NCBI GenBank assembly: GCA_947630505.1 | Contig: CANRHV010000009.1 | Coordinates: forward strand, 1 to 64,000 | DNA: 64,000 bases | Reading direction: 5' to 3' | From: an uncultured Monoglobus sp. | Lineage (GTDB): Bacteria; Bacillota; Clostridia; Monoglobales; Monoglobaceae | In this document: in pieces, positions 45,407 through 57,860 of the stretch | Numbering within the stretch: the first letter of the stretch is position 1 | How the letters are laid out: each line of letters starts with the position of its first letter | The notes under the pieces: model-generated | Told to the model about the DNA's origin: nothing | The model's database searches: none | What the model saw: the letters and a program-made list of their open reading frames with translations, nothing else | Made by a program: the position numbers and the translations under genes

Positions 45407-46495
45407 ATGAAAACCTACACAAACGAGCAGTACGAGGCGCTCAAGAAAGAGATCGAGGGTATCGACTTCGCCGAGGTGAAGCTTGAGAATGAGTGCGAGG
45501 AGCGCGTGTGCGGCGACCTGAATCTGTGGGACGGCCGCAACACGGTCTTGGGCTACGCCGACGTTTCCTGGTCCAGCAGCGACCCCGGATCGGTCTCGAC
45601 CTCGGGCGCGGTCATCTGTATGCCCGAGCAGAAAAACGTCACGATAACCGCGCATTTTTCATATCAGGACTATCCGGATATTGAGATCGACAAAAGCTTT
45701 GATCTGACCATACTGAAAGGCAGCGGCAAAAGGCAGGAAAACGGCAAAACCAAGATCGACCGTAAGGGCAGGCCGGTGCTATTTGTTATCGGAGACTCGA
45801 CCGCAAGCCCCTATCCCCACTCGGGCGAGAACAATCGCTTTCCGCAGACGGGCTGGGCACAGTATTTTGACAAATATTTCGACGAGAGCAGAATTTTGGC
45901 TCTCGACATCGCCATGAGCGGCAGGAGCGCAAAGAGCTACATGACCGAGGACAACTTCAAGCTGTTTAAATCAAACATAACAAAGGGCGATTTTATGATA
46001 ATCCAGTTCGGACACAACGACTCAAAGGAGCTTGACAAGAACCGCTACGCCCCGGCAAACGGCTCGATAAACGATGAGGGCTCATATAAAAACCTTTTGA
46101 GCAAATACATAGAGATCGCTCGCGGCGCGGGCGCGGCGCCGATAATCGCCACGTCGGTCAGCCGCAGAAAGCTGTCGGACGACAGCCTTGAGAAATACGT
46201 GAACGCCGCGAAGGAACTGGGCGCGGAGCTGGGTGTTCCGGTGCTGGACGTGTACGCCCGCGTCAACGGCTGGATACGAGAAGTCGGCCTTGAGGAGGCC
46301 AAGTCGCTCTATAAGATAATAAAGCCCCGCGACCCGAGATTCATGTATGACCCGGAATTTCTGAACTCTCAGTTCTACGAATGCGGCGACAACGACGACA
46401 CGCACCTCAATATTTTCGGCGCCGACAAGATCGCGGGCTGGGTGGCGGACGAGATCAGGCTCCGCGTGCCCGAGCTGAAAAAATATTTGAAATAA
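45407..46495 (+). CDS. SGNH esterase with N-terminal Ig-like domain, rhamnogalacturonan acetylesterase-like
   Basis: 362 residues. Residues 1-105 form a beta-rich, Ig-like domain (VSWSSSDPGSVSTSGAV). The SGNH domain follows: LFVIGDSTASPYP (Ser), DIAMSGRSAKSYM (Gly), IIQFGHNDSKE (Asn) and GDNDDTHLNIFGA (Asp, His). The block pattern is that of CE12-type rhamnogalacturonan acetylesterases. There is no signal peptide, although Ig-like domains are usually extracellular; either it works in the cytoplasm or leaves by another route. AAGGGGG precedes the ATG. Confidence 0.88.
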   Translation: MKTYTNEQYEALKKEIEGIDFAEVKLENECEERVCGDLNLWDGRNTVLGYADVSWSSSDPGSVSTSGAVICMPEQKNVTITAHFSYQDYPDIEIDKSFDLTILKGSGKRQENGKTKIDRKGRPVLFVIGDSTASPYPHSGENNRFPQTGWAQYFDKYFDESRILALDIAMSGRSAKSYMTEDNFKLFKSNITKGDFMIIQFGHNDSKELDKNRYAPANGSINDEGSYKNLLSKYIEIARGAGAAPIIATSVSRRKLSDDSLEKYVNAAKELGAELGVPVLDVYARVNGWIREVGLEEAKSLYKIIKPRDPRFMYDPEFLNSQFYECGDNDDTHLNIFGADKIAGWVADEIRLRVPELKKYLK

Positions 46496-46510
46496 TTTGC
46501 GCATAAAATA

Positions 46511-46539
46511 TTGACAAATCGTGTATTTTTTGAGATAAT
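46511..46539 (+). promoter_or_regulatory. Promoter of the atp operon
   Basis: TTGACA (46511-46516), 17 bases, GATAAT (46534-46539). It predicts a leader of about 130 bases before atpB. Confidence 0.75.
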
Positions 46540-46594
46540 ACAAAAGGTGTTTTGATATGATATCAAAATATCCGGACAAGCACTAAAAAATCGG

Positions 46595-46636
46595 GAGAAA
46601 ATCAATGATGATTCCTCATCTGAGGTTTTCTCTTTT
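46595..46636 (+). promoter_or_regulatory. Terminator-like hairpin in the atp leader
   Basis: GAGAAAA (46595-46601) pairs with TTTTCTC (46626-46632), followed by TTTT, with an inner GATGA/TCATC stem. It lies after the atp promoter and before atpB, so it could attenuate the operon or merely end read-through from the esterase gene. Confidence 0.5.
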
Positions 46637-46658
46637 AAATTGTTTATACTTGCTTTAA
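46605..46658 (+). CDS. Possible 17-residue leader peptide of the atp operon
   Basis: ATG 46605 opens MMIPHLRFSLLNCLYLL and stops at TAA 46656-46658, 20 bases before the atpB start. GGGAG lies seven bases upstream. The frame runs through the leader hairpin, so a translating ribosome would open the stem. The peptide is hydrophobic at its end. There is no comparative evidence yet; it may be chance. Confidence 0.35.
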   Translation: MMIPHLRFSLLNCLYLL

Positions 46659-46677
46659 ACTATAGGAGGCGAGACAA

Positions 46678-47370
46678 GTGGAAGGCATAGCGTCCGAGAT
46701 GTACGAGATGCTCAACGAGACAAAAATCGCGTTCACCGTTCCCATATTCGGAGGAATACCCATACCGCAGTCGGTCGTGGTGACATGGGGCATTATGGCG
46801 GTGGTCGTGATTTTCTGCGCGGTCTTCACGCGGAGCTTTGATCTGCTGCCCGGCAGGATGCAGACGGCGATCGAGATGTTCGTCGGCTGGATATACAATT
46901 TCTTTACCGGAATACTGGGCGAAAAGGGCAGAAAATACATTCCCTACTTAGGCACAGTGCTGATATATATCGGCTGCGCCAACATAGTCGGCCTGTTCGG
47001 GCTGACGCCGCCCACCAAGGACTTAAACGTGACTGCGGGTCTGGCGATCATGAGCATAGTGCTGGTCGAGGCGGCGGGCATCCGCGCCAAAGGTATGCGC
47101 GGATGGCTCAAAGACTTTAAGAGCCCGATGCCGGTTATGCTGCCTTTTAACATACTTGAGATAATAATAAAGCCGCTGTCGCTGTGCATGCGACTTTTCG
47201 GAAACGTGCTGGGCGCCTTTGTCATCATGGAGCTCATCAAGGCGGTCGTGCCGATGATAGTGCCGCTGCCGTTCAGCTTTTACTTCGACATATTCGACGG
47301 CCTGCTTCAGGCCTACGTGTTTGTGTTCCTGACGTCGCTGTATATCAGCGAGGCAATGGACGCCGAATAA
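46678..47370 (+). CDS. atpB: ATP synthase Fo subunit a
   Basis: 230 residues with five to six membrane helices. It forms the proton half-channels beside the c-ring. The essential Arg is in SLCMRLFGNVLGAF, and the terminal helix block LQAYVFVFLTSLYISEAM is standard. The short N-terminus fits Clostridia. Start is GTG with AGGAGGCGAG upstream. First gene of atpB-E-F-HA-G-D-C. Confidence 0.97.
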   Translation: MEGIASEMYEMLNETKIAFTVPIFGGIPIPQSVVVTWGIMAVVVIFCAVFTRSFDLLPGRMQTAIEMFVGWIYNFFTGILGEKGRKYIPYLGTVLIYIGCANIVGLFGLTPPTKDLNVTAGLAIMSIVLVEAAGIRAKGMRGWLKDFKSPMPVMLPFNILEIIIKPLSLCMRLFGNVLGAFVIMELIKAVVPMIVPLPFSFYFDIFDGLLQAYVFVFLTSLYISEAMDAE

Positions 47371-47431
47371 TCAAATTCAAAAATAAATTTAGCAAAATAT
47401 ATTACAAAGATATTCAAAGGAGATGCATATT

Positions 47432-47656
47432 ATGGGAGCATTAATAGCAGTCGGTGCCGGAATAGCGGCGCTCACGGGACTTGGCGCGGGCATAGGCATA
47501 GGCATCGCGACCTCAAAGGCGGCGGAGGCCATCGCGAGACAGCCCGAGGCTAAAGGCGAGATAAACAAAACGCTGCTGCTGGGCTGCGCTCTGGCCGAGG
47601 CGACCGCTATATACGGCTTCGTTATCGCGATTATGATAATTCTGTTTTTGAAATAA
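47432..47656 (+). CDS. atpE: ATP synthase Fo subunit c
   Basis: 74 residues, a two-helix hairpin with the loop ARQPEAK. The ion-carrying Glu is in CALAEATAIYG. The Gln and Ser that complete a sodium site in Ilyobacter-type c subunits are Ile and Ala here (GIGIGIATSKA, AEATAIY), which by established rules favours protons. I start at ATG 47432, eight bases after AAAGGAG; the upstream ATG 47423 touches that site. Confidence 0.97.
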   Translation: MGALIAVGAGIAALTGLGAGIGIGIATSKAAEAIARQPEAKGEINKTLLLGCALAEATAIYGFVIAIMIILFLK

Positions 47657-47691
47657 GAATCATAAATCAAGTGTAACGGAGGTCGATATAG

Positions 47692-48163
47692 ATGCTTAAT
47701 TTAAACTGGAACATAATCTGGACCTTTGTGAACATTATCGTCCTGTTTCTTTTGCTGCGCATATTTTTATTTAAGCCCGTTATGAAAATTCTGGACAAGC
47801 GCGCGGATGAGATAAAAAAGACGATCGACGACGCGGACGCGGCCAAGCGCGAGGCCTCGGAGCTTAAAGCGAAATACTCCGAGGAACTGAAAGCGGCGGG
47901 AACGCGGGCCGACGCCATAATCAAAGAGGCGACCGACAACGCGAAGGTCCAGAGAGAAAAAATACTTGACAAGGCGAAAAAGGACGCCGACAACATAATC
48001 AAGACCGCCGAGAAGCAGACCGAGCTCGACAAACAGCAGGCGATGAAGGAGATGCGCTCCCAAATCGCGGATGTCGCGCTCAAGGCTGCCCACAAGGCGA
48101 TGGAAAGCGGCGACATTTCCGAGAACTCGATCGGCAGCTTTTTGAGACAGGTAGGTGAGAGCG

Positions 48164-48171
<8 letters not shown>
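47692..48171 (+). CDS. atpF: ATP synthase Fo subunit b
   Basis: 159 residues: one N-terminal membrane helix ([20 protein letters not shown]) followed by [15 protein letters not shown] and a long charged coiled coil that forms the peripheral stalk. The C-terminus should contact the delta domain of the next gene product. Its stop overlaps the start of that gene by eight bases. Confidence 0.96.
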
Positions 48172-50194
<2,023 letters not shown>

Positions 50195-50198
50195 CATA

Positions 50199-51083
50199 AT
50201 GCCGAATATACGCGAGATCAAGGGGCGCATGAAAAGCGTTAACGACATCATGAAGATAACCAACGCCATGTTTCTCATCGCCTCGTCGAAAATGAAGCAG
50301 GCAAAGAAAAAGCTCGACGACACCGAGCCTTATTTCTATACCCTTCAGGACACGATCGCGCATATTCTCAGGCACACGCCCCACACCAGCAACCCGTATT
50401 TTCACCGCCGCGACGAGATCCCGAACGAAAAACGCAAAAAGGGATATATAATCATCAGCGGCGACAAGGGCATGGCGGGAGCGTATAACCACAACGTTTT
50501 GAAGCTGGCCGAGGACGAGATGTCAAAGGGCGGCGAAATCAAGCTGTTTATCATCGGTCAGGTGGGCAGAATGTACTTCGCGCGGAAAAAGATACCCTAC
50601 GAGGGATATTTCAGATACACCGCCCAGAACCCCACGCTGTACCGCGCGGAGGATATAGTGAACCTGATGCTGGATAAGTTTATAAACGAGGAGCTTGACG
50701 ACGTGTATGTTGTTTACACCGTCGAGAGCGGCGGCGTTAAGGAAGAAGCCAAGGTGCTTCAGCTGCTGCCCTTCCGCAGGACCAAGTTCAGCGACCTTAA
50801 AAAAATGGGCGTGCATGATATACAGTCGGACGCAACGTTTGACCCGTCGCCCGAGGAGGTCATGATGAACCTTGTCCCCAGATACGCCAAGGGCATCCTG
50901 TACGGCGCGATGGTTGAGTCGTTCGCGGCGGAGCAGGCCGCCCGAATGAGGGCTATGGACTCGGCGACCAAGAGCGCCGGAGACATGATCAAGGACCTCA
51001 ATCTGGCGTATAACCGCGCCCGCCAGGCCGCTATAACCCAGGAGATAACCGAGGTAGTCAGCGGCGCGAAGCACAAAAAATAG
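50199..51083 (+). CDS. atpG: ATP synthase F1 subunit gamma
   Basis: 294 residues. It forms the rotor shaft. N-terminal IREIKGRMKSVNDIMKITNA and C-terminal RMRAMDSATKSAGDMIKDLN with LAYNRARQAAITQEITEVV are the conserved coiled-coil ends; the ISGDKGMAGAYNHNVL loop is family-typical. It starts four bases after the delta-alpha stop. Confidence 0.97.
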   Translation: MPNIREIKGRMKSVNDIMKITNAMFLIASSKMKQAKKKLDDTEPYFYTLQDTIAHILRHTPHTSNPYFHRRDEIPNEKRKKGYIIISGDKGMAGAYNHNVLKLAEDEMSKGGEIKLFIIGQVGRMYFARKKIPYEGYFRYTAQNPTLYRAEDIVNLMLDKFINEELDDVYVVYTVESGGVKEEAKVLQLLPFRRTKFSDLKKMGVHDIQSDATFDPSPEEVMMNLVPRYAKGILYGAMVESFAAEQAARMRAMDSATKSAGDMIKDLNLAYNRARQAAITQEITEVVSGAKHKK

Positions 51084-52481
<1,398 letters not shown>

Positions 52482-52493
52482 CCGGAGGCCGAT

Positions 52494-52919
52494 ATGAGCG
52501 ATAACAAAACCTTCAAACTTAATATTCTGGCAAGCGACCGCCCGTTTTACAACGGCCCCTGCGAGATGCTTGTGTTTCCCGGGCTCGACGGCGAGATGGG
52601 CGTGCTGCCCCGCCACGAGGCGATGGTGACCTGCACCAACGAGGGCGAGCTCAGATACAAGGTGGACGGCGATTGGAACTACGCGGCAGTCAGCACGGGC
52701 ATAATCGAGATCATGCCCGACCATGTGACGCTGCTTGCCGACACGGTGGAGCGCCCCGAGGAGATCGACGTGAAGCGCGCGCAAGCCGCCGAGGACAGAG
52801 CGAAAGAGGCTCTGCGCCAGAAACAGAGTATAAAAGAATATTACCAGACCCAGGCCGCGCTCAACCGCGCGATCTCACGATTAAAGGTCTCGGGACACAA
52901 TACGCAGCGCAGGGACTGA
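52494..52919 (+). CDS. atpC: ATP synthase F1 subunit epsilon
   Basis: 141 residues. N-terminal beta sandwich (FYNGPCEMLVFPGLDGEMGV, LPRHEAMVT) and C-terminal two-helix arm (AEDRAKEALRQK, AALNRAISRLKV). It links gamma to the c-ring and can inhibit hydrolysis. CGGAGG precedes the ATG. Last gene of the operon. Confidence 0.96.
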   Translation: MSDNKTFKLNILASDRPFYNGPCEMLVFPGLDGEMGVLPRHEAMVTCTNEGELRYKVDGDWNYAAVSTGIIEIMPDHVTLLADTVERPEEIDVKRAQAAEDRAKEALRQKQSIKEYYQTQAALNRAISRLKVSGHNTQRRD

Positions 52920-52941
52920 TAAACAGTCCCCGCGTTTTTTT
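52908..52941 (+). terminator. Terminator of the atp operon
   Basis: CGCAGGGACTG (52908-52918) pairs with CAGTCCCCGCG (52924-52934, one mismatch), followed by TTTTTTT. The stem begins within the last codons of atpC. Confidence 0.92.
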
Positions 52942-53028
52942 ATTATTTTAAATTTTCTTTGAAAAATTTTTCCGGCTTGTCAAAGGGTATCGCGTCTTAT
53001 TGCCAAGCGTTTCCGCATAGGATATAAT

Positions 53029-53529
53029 ATGAAAAAACCGATAATAGCCGCGATCTGTGCCACAATCCTGCTTACGCCGATTTTGGCGGATAAACCCGAA
53101 CCGCCGGGCTCCGAAAAAATTGTTGAATACGCCCGTGAAAACTGCCTCGGCAAGCTGTATTCCGCCGAAAACCGTCTCGGCCCCGAGTCATACGACTGCT
53201 CGGGCCTGATCTGGCGCGCCTGCTCCGCCTCGGGCTATGAAATGTCGCCCGGCTGCACCGACAGCCAGCTGAATTGCGGCATGCCGATAGAATTTTCAGA
53301 GCTCATGCCCGGCGACCTGATATTTTTTGATTATGAGAACGACGGCGTGACCGACCACGGCGCCATATACTCGGGAGATAATAACATGATCCACGCGACC
53401 CGCTCCGGCGTCCGCGAAACCTCTCTCGACAGCCCCACCGGCGTATATGAAAACCAAACTTTCCGCACCGCCGCCATGGCATTTAGACGCGTCGTCACCG
53501 CTCCCTACGCTCAATCGCTTTCGCGTTAG
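53029..53529 (+). CDS. Secreted NlpC/P60 peptidoglycan endopeptidase
   Basis: 166 residues. A short signal peptide (MKKPIIAAICATILLTPILA) leads to an NlpC/P60 domain. The catalytic Cys is in SYDCSGLIWRA, the His in TDHGAIYSG, and the third polar residue in the MIHATRSG region. These enzymes cut the D-Glu to diamino-acid bond in wall peptides. No wall-binding domain is fused. The last codons run into a hairpin (53518-53537) at the edge of a composite repeat, so the C-terminus may be repeat-derived. Confidence 0.87.
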   Translation: MKKPIIAAICATILLTPILADKPEPPGSEKIVEYARENCLGKLYSAENRLGPESYDCSGLIWRACSASGYEMSPGCTDSQLNCGMPIEFSELMPGDLIFFDYENDGVTDHGAIYSGDNNMIHATRSGVRETSLDSPTGVYENQTFRTAAMAFRRVVTAPYAQSLSR

Positions 53530-53830
53530 CGCGAAAGACTCATCCGCTTCGGGTCGGTTCCTCTTCCCACAAAGCGCACTCCGTTGGCGCTTTGCGGGAG
53601 CCCTGCACGCCCTACGAGCGCTCACCTCATAATCAATGGTTCTCCCCAAAGGGCGAGGCAAAAAAGGCTTCCCCTTGAGGGGAAGCTGTCACCGAAGGTG
53701 ACTGATGAGGTGTATCCCTAATCGCTACGTTGCCACCTCATCCGACTTTTTGCCCATTCGGGCAAAAACCCACCTTCCCCTCAAGGGGAAGGCAAGCGGG
53801 CGGCCGAGGTCGTCCGCCCCTACGACGATG
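53518..53830. repeat. Large composite intergenic repeat, copy 6
   Basis: The stretch contains a CTTTCGCG/CGCGAAAG hairpin, a CTCCCCAAAGGGCGAG hairpin (about 53641-53659), GCTTCCCCTTGAGGGGAAGC (about 53669-53688), a partial heptad array, CTTCCCCTCAAGGGGAAG, and the GGGCGGCC...CCGCCCCTACG module. It separates the NlpC/P60 gene from the RelBE-like pair; no gene is supported. Confidence 0.75.
53718..53731 (+). repeat. Partial heptad array (two units)
   Basis: Only CTAATCG and CTACGTT remain, embedded in a composite repeat. Confidence 0.6.
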
Positions 53831-53897
53831 GGGATATAATATTAAAACAACAGAATTAATTTATACAAGCAAAATTAAAAACAAAATATATTTCCTC

Positions 53898-53926
53898 TTG
53901 ACATGGCAGCCGGATTGATATATAAT
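53898..53926 (+). promoter_or_regulatory. Consensus promoter of the RelBE-like pair
   Basis: TTGACA (53898-53903), exactly 17 bases, TATAAT (53921-53926). Confidence 0.88.
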
Positions 53927-53935
53927 ATAGAAAAC

Positions 53936-53954
53936 GTAACGACAAAAGCGTTAC
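53936..53954. promoter_or_regulatory. Operator dyad of the RelBE-like pair
   Basis: GTAACG (53936-53941) and CGTTAC (53949-53954) form a perfect inverted repeat with a 7-base centre, right at the expected transcription start; it is the likely binding site of the antitoxin. Confidence 0.7.
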
Positions 53955-53975
53955 AAATATAAGGAGAAATTAATA

Positions 53976-54278
53976 ATGGAAAAAACAGCTACCTTAAATT
54001 TAAGAGTAAATCCGGTGGTTAAGCAACGCGCCGAGGAAGTTCTTTCGCGTTTGGGGATCCCCATGTCGACCGCAATAGATATATACTTGAATCAAATATC
54101 ACTTAAAGGCGGCATACCGTTTGCGATAACTCTGCCGCAAGCACCCGCGTCGGTCAATGCGGATCTGATGAGCACAAATGAAATTCACAGCAAACTTTTT
54201 TACGGCTATAAAGACGCTGTCTCAGGCAACACACATGATGCCTCAGCGGCGTTTTCAGAATTCAGAAAAAACAAATAA
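53976..54278 (+). CDS. RelB/DinJ-family antitoxin
   Basis: 100 residues. The N-terminal ribbon-helix-helix (ATLNLRVNPVVKQRAEEVLS, then RLGIPMSTAIDIYLNQI) and GGIPFAITLPQAP are the RelB/DinJ signature. The C-terminal tail binds toxin. AAGGAG precedes the ATG. The toxin gene begins two bases after its stop. Confidence 0.92.
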   Translation: MEKTATLNLRVNPVVKQRAEEVLSRLGIPMSTAIDIYLNQISLKGGIPFAITLPQAPASVNADLMSTNEIHSKLFYGYKDAVSGNTHDASAAFSEFRKNK

Positions 54279-54280
54279 TT

Positions 54281-54604
54281 ATGGATAAGTACAACGTTTT
54301 AATAACAGACAAGGCTCTCGGCGATATGAATGAAATATATACCTACATCGCCGAAATTCTCAAAGAACCCGACACCGCCATTAAGCAATATAACAGAATA
54401 GCGGAAGCGATTGAAAAACTCGACACTTTCCCGAATCGAATCAAAATCATGGATTCCGAGCCTGAACGCTCATGGGGATTGCGTCAGTTTCGAGTGGATA
54501 ATTATTCGGTCTTCTATATCATAGAAAACAAAAACGTGATAGTAATCAGAGTTTTATACAGCGCATCCGACATAAACAAAAGACTGACTGAAAATGAATT
54601 TTAG
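54281..54604 (+). CDS. RelE/ParE-family toxin
   Basis: 107 residues. VLITDKALGDMNEIYTYIAE, QYNRIAEAIEKLDTFPNRI, WGLRQFRVDNYSVFYII and VIVIRVLYSASDINKRL follow the strand-helix-helix-sheet order of the superfamily, with the C-terminal Arg/Tyr block of many RelE/YafQ-type interferases. This is the third type II pair in the window and is lower in GC than its surroundings. Confidence 0.9.
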   Translation: MDKYNVLITDKALGDMNEIYTYIAEILKEPDTAIKQYNRIAEAIEKLDTFPNRIKIMDSEPERSWGLRQFRVDNYSVFYIIENKNVIVIRVLYSASDINKRLTENEF

Positions 54605-54605
54605 C

Positions 54606-54645
54606 AAAATCCGAGAGGCGTTTTTTTCGACGCCTCTCGGGTTTT
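54606..54645. terminator. Bidirectional terminator between the RelBE-like pair and carB
   Basis: CCGAGAGGCGT (54611-54621) pairs with ACGCCTCTCGG (54630-54640), with GTTTTATTT to the right and an A-rich left side for carB. Confidence 0.9.
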
Positions 54646-54647
54646 AT

Positions 54648-57600
54648 TTATTTTATCTCTTTGACCGAGATGACCTCGGTGTCGGCGGGGGTCAGCTTTT
54701 GTTCCATAACGCTTACCAGTGCGCCAACGGTGTCGAGTGAAGTCATCAGCGTGATCGAGCACTCCGAGGCGCAGCGCCTGATCTTGAATCCGTCGCTGCC
54801 CTTGTCGTTGCCCTTTTTGGGCACGTCGATGATAAGGTCGCACACTCCGCTGCGTATCACGTCAAGCACGTTGGGCACGCCCTCGCCTATCTTTTTGGCG
54901 GTTCTCACTTTTATTCCGTTTTCCTTCAAAAACTCAGCTGTGCCGCCGGTCGCGATAAAGCGGCAGCCCATCGCGTCGAACCGCTTTGCCAGCGGCAGGA
55001 AGTTGGGCTTGTCCAGATCGCGTATCGTGGCGAGAATTGTGCTGCCCTCGCGGGGAATAGTCGTCGCGGCGGCCACGAAGCCTTTGTATATCGCTTCCTC
55101 AAATGTCCTGCCCACACCCAAAACCTCACCGGTCGAGCGCATTTCGGGGCCGAGACTGACCTCAACCATTGGCAATTTTTCAGTAGAAAATACAGGAACC
55201 TTGACAGCCACCATTGAGGCCTCAGGGCTTATGCCGCTGCCGTAGCCCATGCTTTTAAGGCTCTCGCCCAGCATGACCCTTGTCGCCAGATCTATAACGG
55301 GCACGCCCGTCACCTTTGTGATATACGGCACGGTGCGGCTCGAGCGGGGGTTAACCTCGATTATATACAGCTCGCCGCGGAACTCGATAAACTGAATATT
55401 TATCATTCCGATGACCTTCATCTCGACGGCGATCCTGCGGGTCACATCCATGATTTTTTCTTTTATATCCTCGGGCACGTTCTGGGGCGGATAGATCGAA
55501 ACGCTGTCGCCCGAGTGTATTCCGGCGCGCTCCAGATGCTCCATGATTCCGGGGATAAACACATCGGCGCCGTCGCATATGGCGTCTACCTCAAGCTCAC
55601 GTCCGCCCAAGTATCTGTCGATCAGCACGGGGTTGTCCTGATCTTTCTTGAACGCGTCCTCAAGGTACTGCACCAGTTCTTTCTCGTTGTGGGTGATCTC
55701 CATCCCTTGACCGCCCAGCACGTATGAGGGGCGCACCAACAGCGGATAGCCAAGCTCCTCGGCCTCGCGTATGCCCTCCTCGAGGGTCCACACGCCTCTG
55801 CCCTTGGGGCGCTTGATGTGAAGCTTTTCGAGCACTGCGTCGAACTTCTCGCGATCCTCGGCCTCGTCTATGTATTTGGGCTTGGTGCCCAGGATCGGCA
55901 CGTTCATGCGGTCGAGGAAATTGGCGAGCTTGATGGCGGTCTGGCCGCCGAATTGAAGTATCACGCCCTCGGGCTTTTCAAGCTCGATTATGCTGTACAC
56001 GTCCTCCTCGGTGAGGGGCTCGAAATACAGTCTGTCCGAAGTGTCGAAGTCGGTGCTGACCGTCTCCGGGTTGTTGTTTATAATTATCGTCTCGATACCC
56101 ATTTTTTTGAGCGCCTGAATACTGTGGACGCTGCAATAGTCGAACTCTATGCCCTGGCCTATTCTGATCGGGCCCGAGCCCAGCACCATGACCTTGCGCC
56201 TGCCCGACGGCACAGCCTCGTTTTCCTCGTCGTAGGTCGAGTAGTAGTAGGGCGATACCGCCTCGAACTCGCCCGCGCAGGTGTCGACCATTTTGTATAC
56301 CGGGCGGATCCCCAGTTCCTCGCGCTTTTCGCGCACCTGATCTCCGGTGCAGCCGATTATCTGGGCTATGCCCTCGTCGGCGAATCCGATTTTTTTGTAT
56401 TTTCTCAGAACCTCCGGCGTCAGAGTGTCGAGGGTGTAGTCTTTGAGCTCCTCCTCCATGCGCACGATGTTGCTGATTTTTTTCACGAACCACGGGTCCA
56501 TGCCCGTGATCTCGCAGATCTTTTCCATTCGGTAGTCGCGGCGGATCATCTCGGCCAGGTCGAACATTCTCTCGTCGTCGGGCACGACTACTCTGTGCTT
56601 GAGCCCCGCCATGTTGTGGTGCTCGGAAAACTCGCGCATCAGCGTGAACTGCTTGATCTCGAGGGAGCGTATGCCCTTTAAAAGCGCCGACTCAAAGCTG
56701 TTGCCGATCGCCATGACCTCGCCGGTCGCCATCATTTTGGTGCCCAGCTGCCTCTTGGCGCCGAAGAATTTGTCAAAGGGCCACTTGGGTATCTTTACAA
56801 CGCAGTAATCGAGAGCCGGCTCGAAGCAGGCGTAGGTCTTGCCCGTGACCGCGTTTTTGATCTCGTCAAGGTTATAGCCCAGCGCGATCTTCGCTCCGAT
56901 CTTGGCGATCGGGTAGCCTGTCGCCTTTGACGCCAGCGCCGACGAGCGGCTCACGCGGGGATTGATCTCGATGACCGCGTACTCAAAGCTGTTGGGGTTC
57001 AGCGCGAACTGCACATTGCAGCCGCCCTTGATCTCGATCGAGTTGATTATGTCGATCGCAGCCTTGCGCAGCATTTGGTACTCCTTGTCCGCCAAGGTCT
57101 GGGCGGGCGCGACGACGATACTGTCGCCGGTGTGCACGCCGACCGGATCGACGTTTTCCATTGAGCAGACGGTTATGCAGTTGCCCGCGCCGTCGCGGAT
57201 GACTTCGAACTCGATCTCCTTCCAGCCGCGTATGCAGCGCTCTATCAAGATCTGGCCCACGCGGGACAGATGTATTCCCTGAGTGGCGATCTCCTCAAGC
57301 TCGTGTCGGTTCTCGGCGATTCCGCCTCCGGTTCCGCCCAGAGTATAGGCAGGGCGCACGATTACCGGATATCCGATCTTTTCGGCGAATCCGCAGGCGT
57401 CCTCGACCGTGTTGACTATCTCGCCCTGTATCATAGGCTGGTTGGTGCGCGCCATCAGGCGCTTGAAGCTGTCGCGGTCCTCGCCCTCTTTGATCGACTC
57501 GATCGAGGTGCCGATGACCTTCACGCCGTACTTGTCAAGTATTCCTTTGTCATAAAGCTCGCAGGCGATATTGAGACCCGTCTGTCCGCCCATTCCGGCG

Positions 57601-57860
57601 ATCAGGCTGTCGGGGCGCTCCTTCGCAATGACCTTTTCGAGGTACTCGGCCGTCAGCGGCTCGATATACGTCTGGTCGGCCGTGTCTTTGTCGGTCATGA
57701 TCGTGGCGGGATTACTGTTCACCAGCACCACGTCGATGCCCTCCTCCTTTATGGCGCGGCACGCCTGAGTGCCCGAATAGTCAAACTCGGCGGCCTGTCC
57801 GATAACTATGGGACCCGAGCCGATAACCAGAACTTTTTTTATGCTGCTGTCCTTAGGCAT
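54648..57860 (-). CDS. carB: Carbamoyl-phosphate synthase large subunit
   Basis: 1070 residues, full length. Two homologous ATP-grasp halves make carboxyphosphate and then carbamoyl phosphate for pyrimidine and arginine synthesis. First half: [44 protein letters not shown]. Second half: [41 protein letters not shown]. The C-terminal MGS-like allosteric domain ([18 protein letters not shown]) is present. It overlaps carA by eight bases. Confidence 0.98.
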   Translation of the reverse strand: MPKDSSIKKVLVIGSGPIVIGQAAEFDYSGTQACRAIKEEGIDVVLVNSNPATIMTDKDTADQTYIEPLTAEYLEKVIAKERPDSLIAGMGGQTGLNIACELYDKGILDKYGVKVIGTSIESIKEGEDRDSFKRLMARTNQPMIQGEIVNTVEDACGFAEKIGYPVIVRPAYTLGGTGGGIAENRHELEEIATQGIHLSRVGQILIERCIRGWKEIEFEVIRDGAGNCITVCSMENVDPVGVHTGDSIVVAPAQTLADKEYQMLRKAAIDIINSIEIKGGCNVQFALNPNSFEYAVIEINPRVSRSSALASKATGYPIAKIGAKIALGYNLDEIKNAVTGKTYACFEPALDYCVVKIPKWPFDKFFGAKRQLGTKMMATGEVMAIGNSFESALLKGIRSLEIKQFTLMREFSEHHNMAGLKHRVVVPDDERMFDLAEMIRRDYRMEKICEITGMDPWFVKKISNIVRMEEELKDYTLDTLTPEVLRKYKKIGFADEGIAQIIGCTGDQVREKREELGIRPVYKMVDTCAGEFEAVSPYYYSTYDEENEAVPSGRRKVMVLGSGPIRIGQGIEFDYCSVHSIQALKKMGIETIIINNNPETVSTDFDTSDRLYFEPLTEEDVYSIIELEKPEGVILQFGGQTAIKLANFLDRMNVPILGTKPKYIDEAEDREKFDAVLEKLHIKRPKGRGVWTLEEGIREAEELGYPLLVRPSYVLGGQGMEITHNEKELVQYLEDAFKKDQDNPVLIDRYLGGRELEVDAICDGADVFIPGIMEHLERAGIHSGDSVSIYPPQNVPEDIKEKIMDVTRRIAVEMKVIGMINIQFIEFRGELYIIEVNPRSSRTVPYITKVTGVPVIDLATRVMLGESLKSMGYGSGISPEASMVAVKVPVFSTEKLPMVEVSLGPEMRSTGEVLGVGRTFEEAIYKGFVAAATTIPREGSTILATIRDLDKPNFLPLAKRFDAMGCRFIATGGTAEFLKENGIKVRTAKKIGEGVPNVLDVIRSGVCDLIIDVPKKGNDKGSDGFKIRRCASECSITLMTSLDTVGALVSVMEQKLTPADTEVISVKEIK

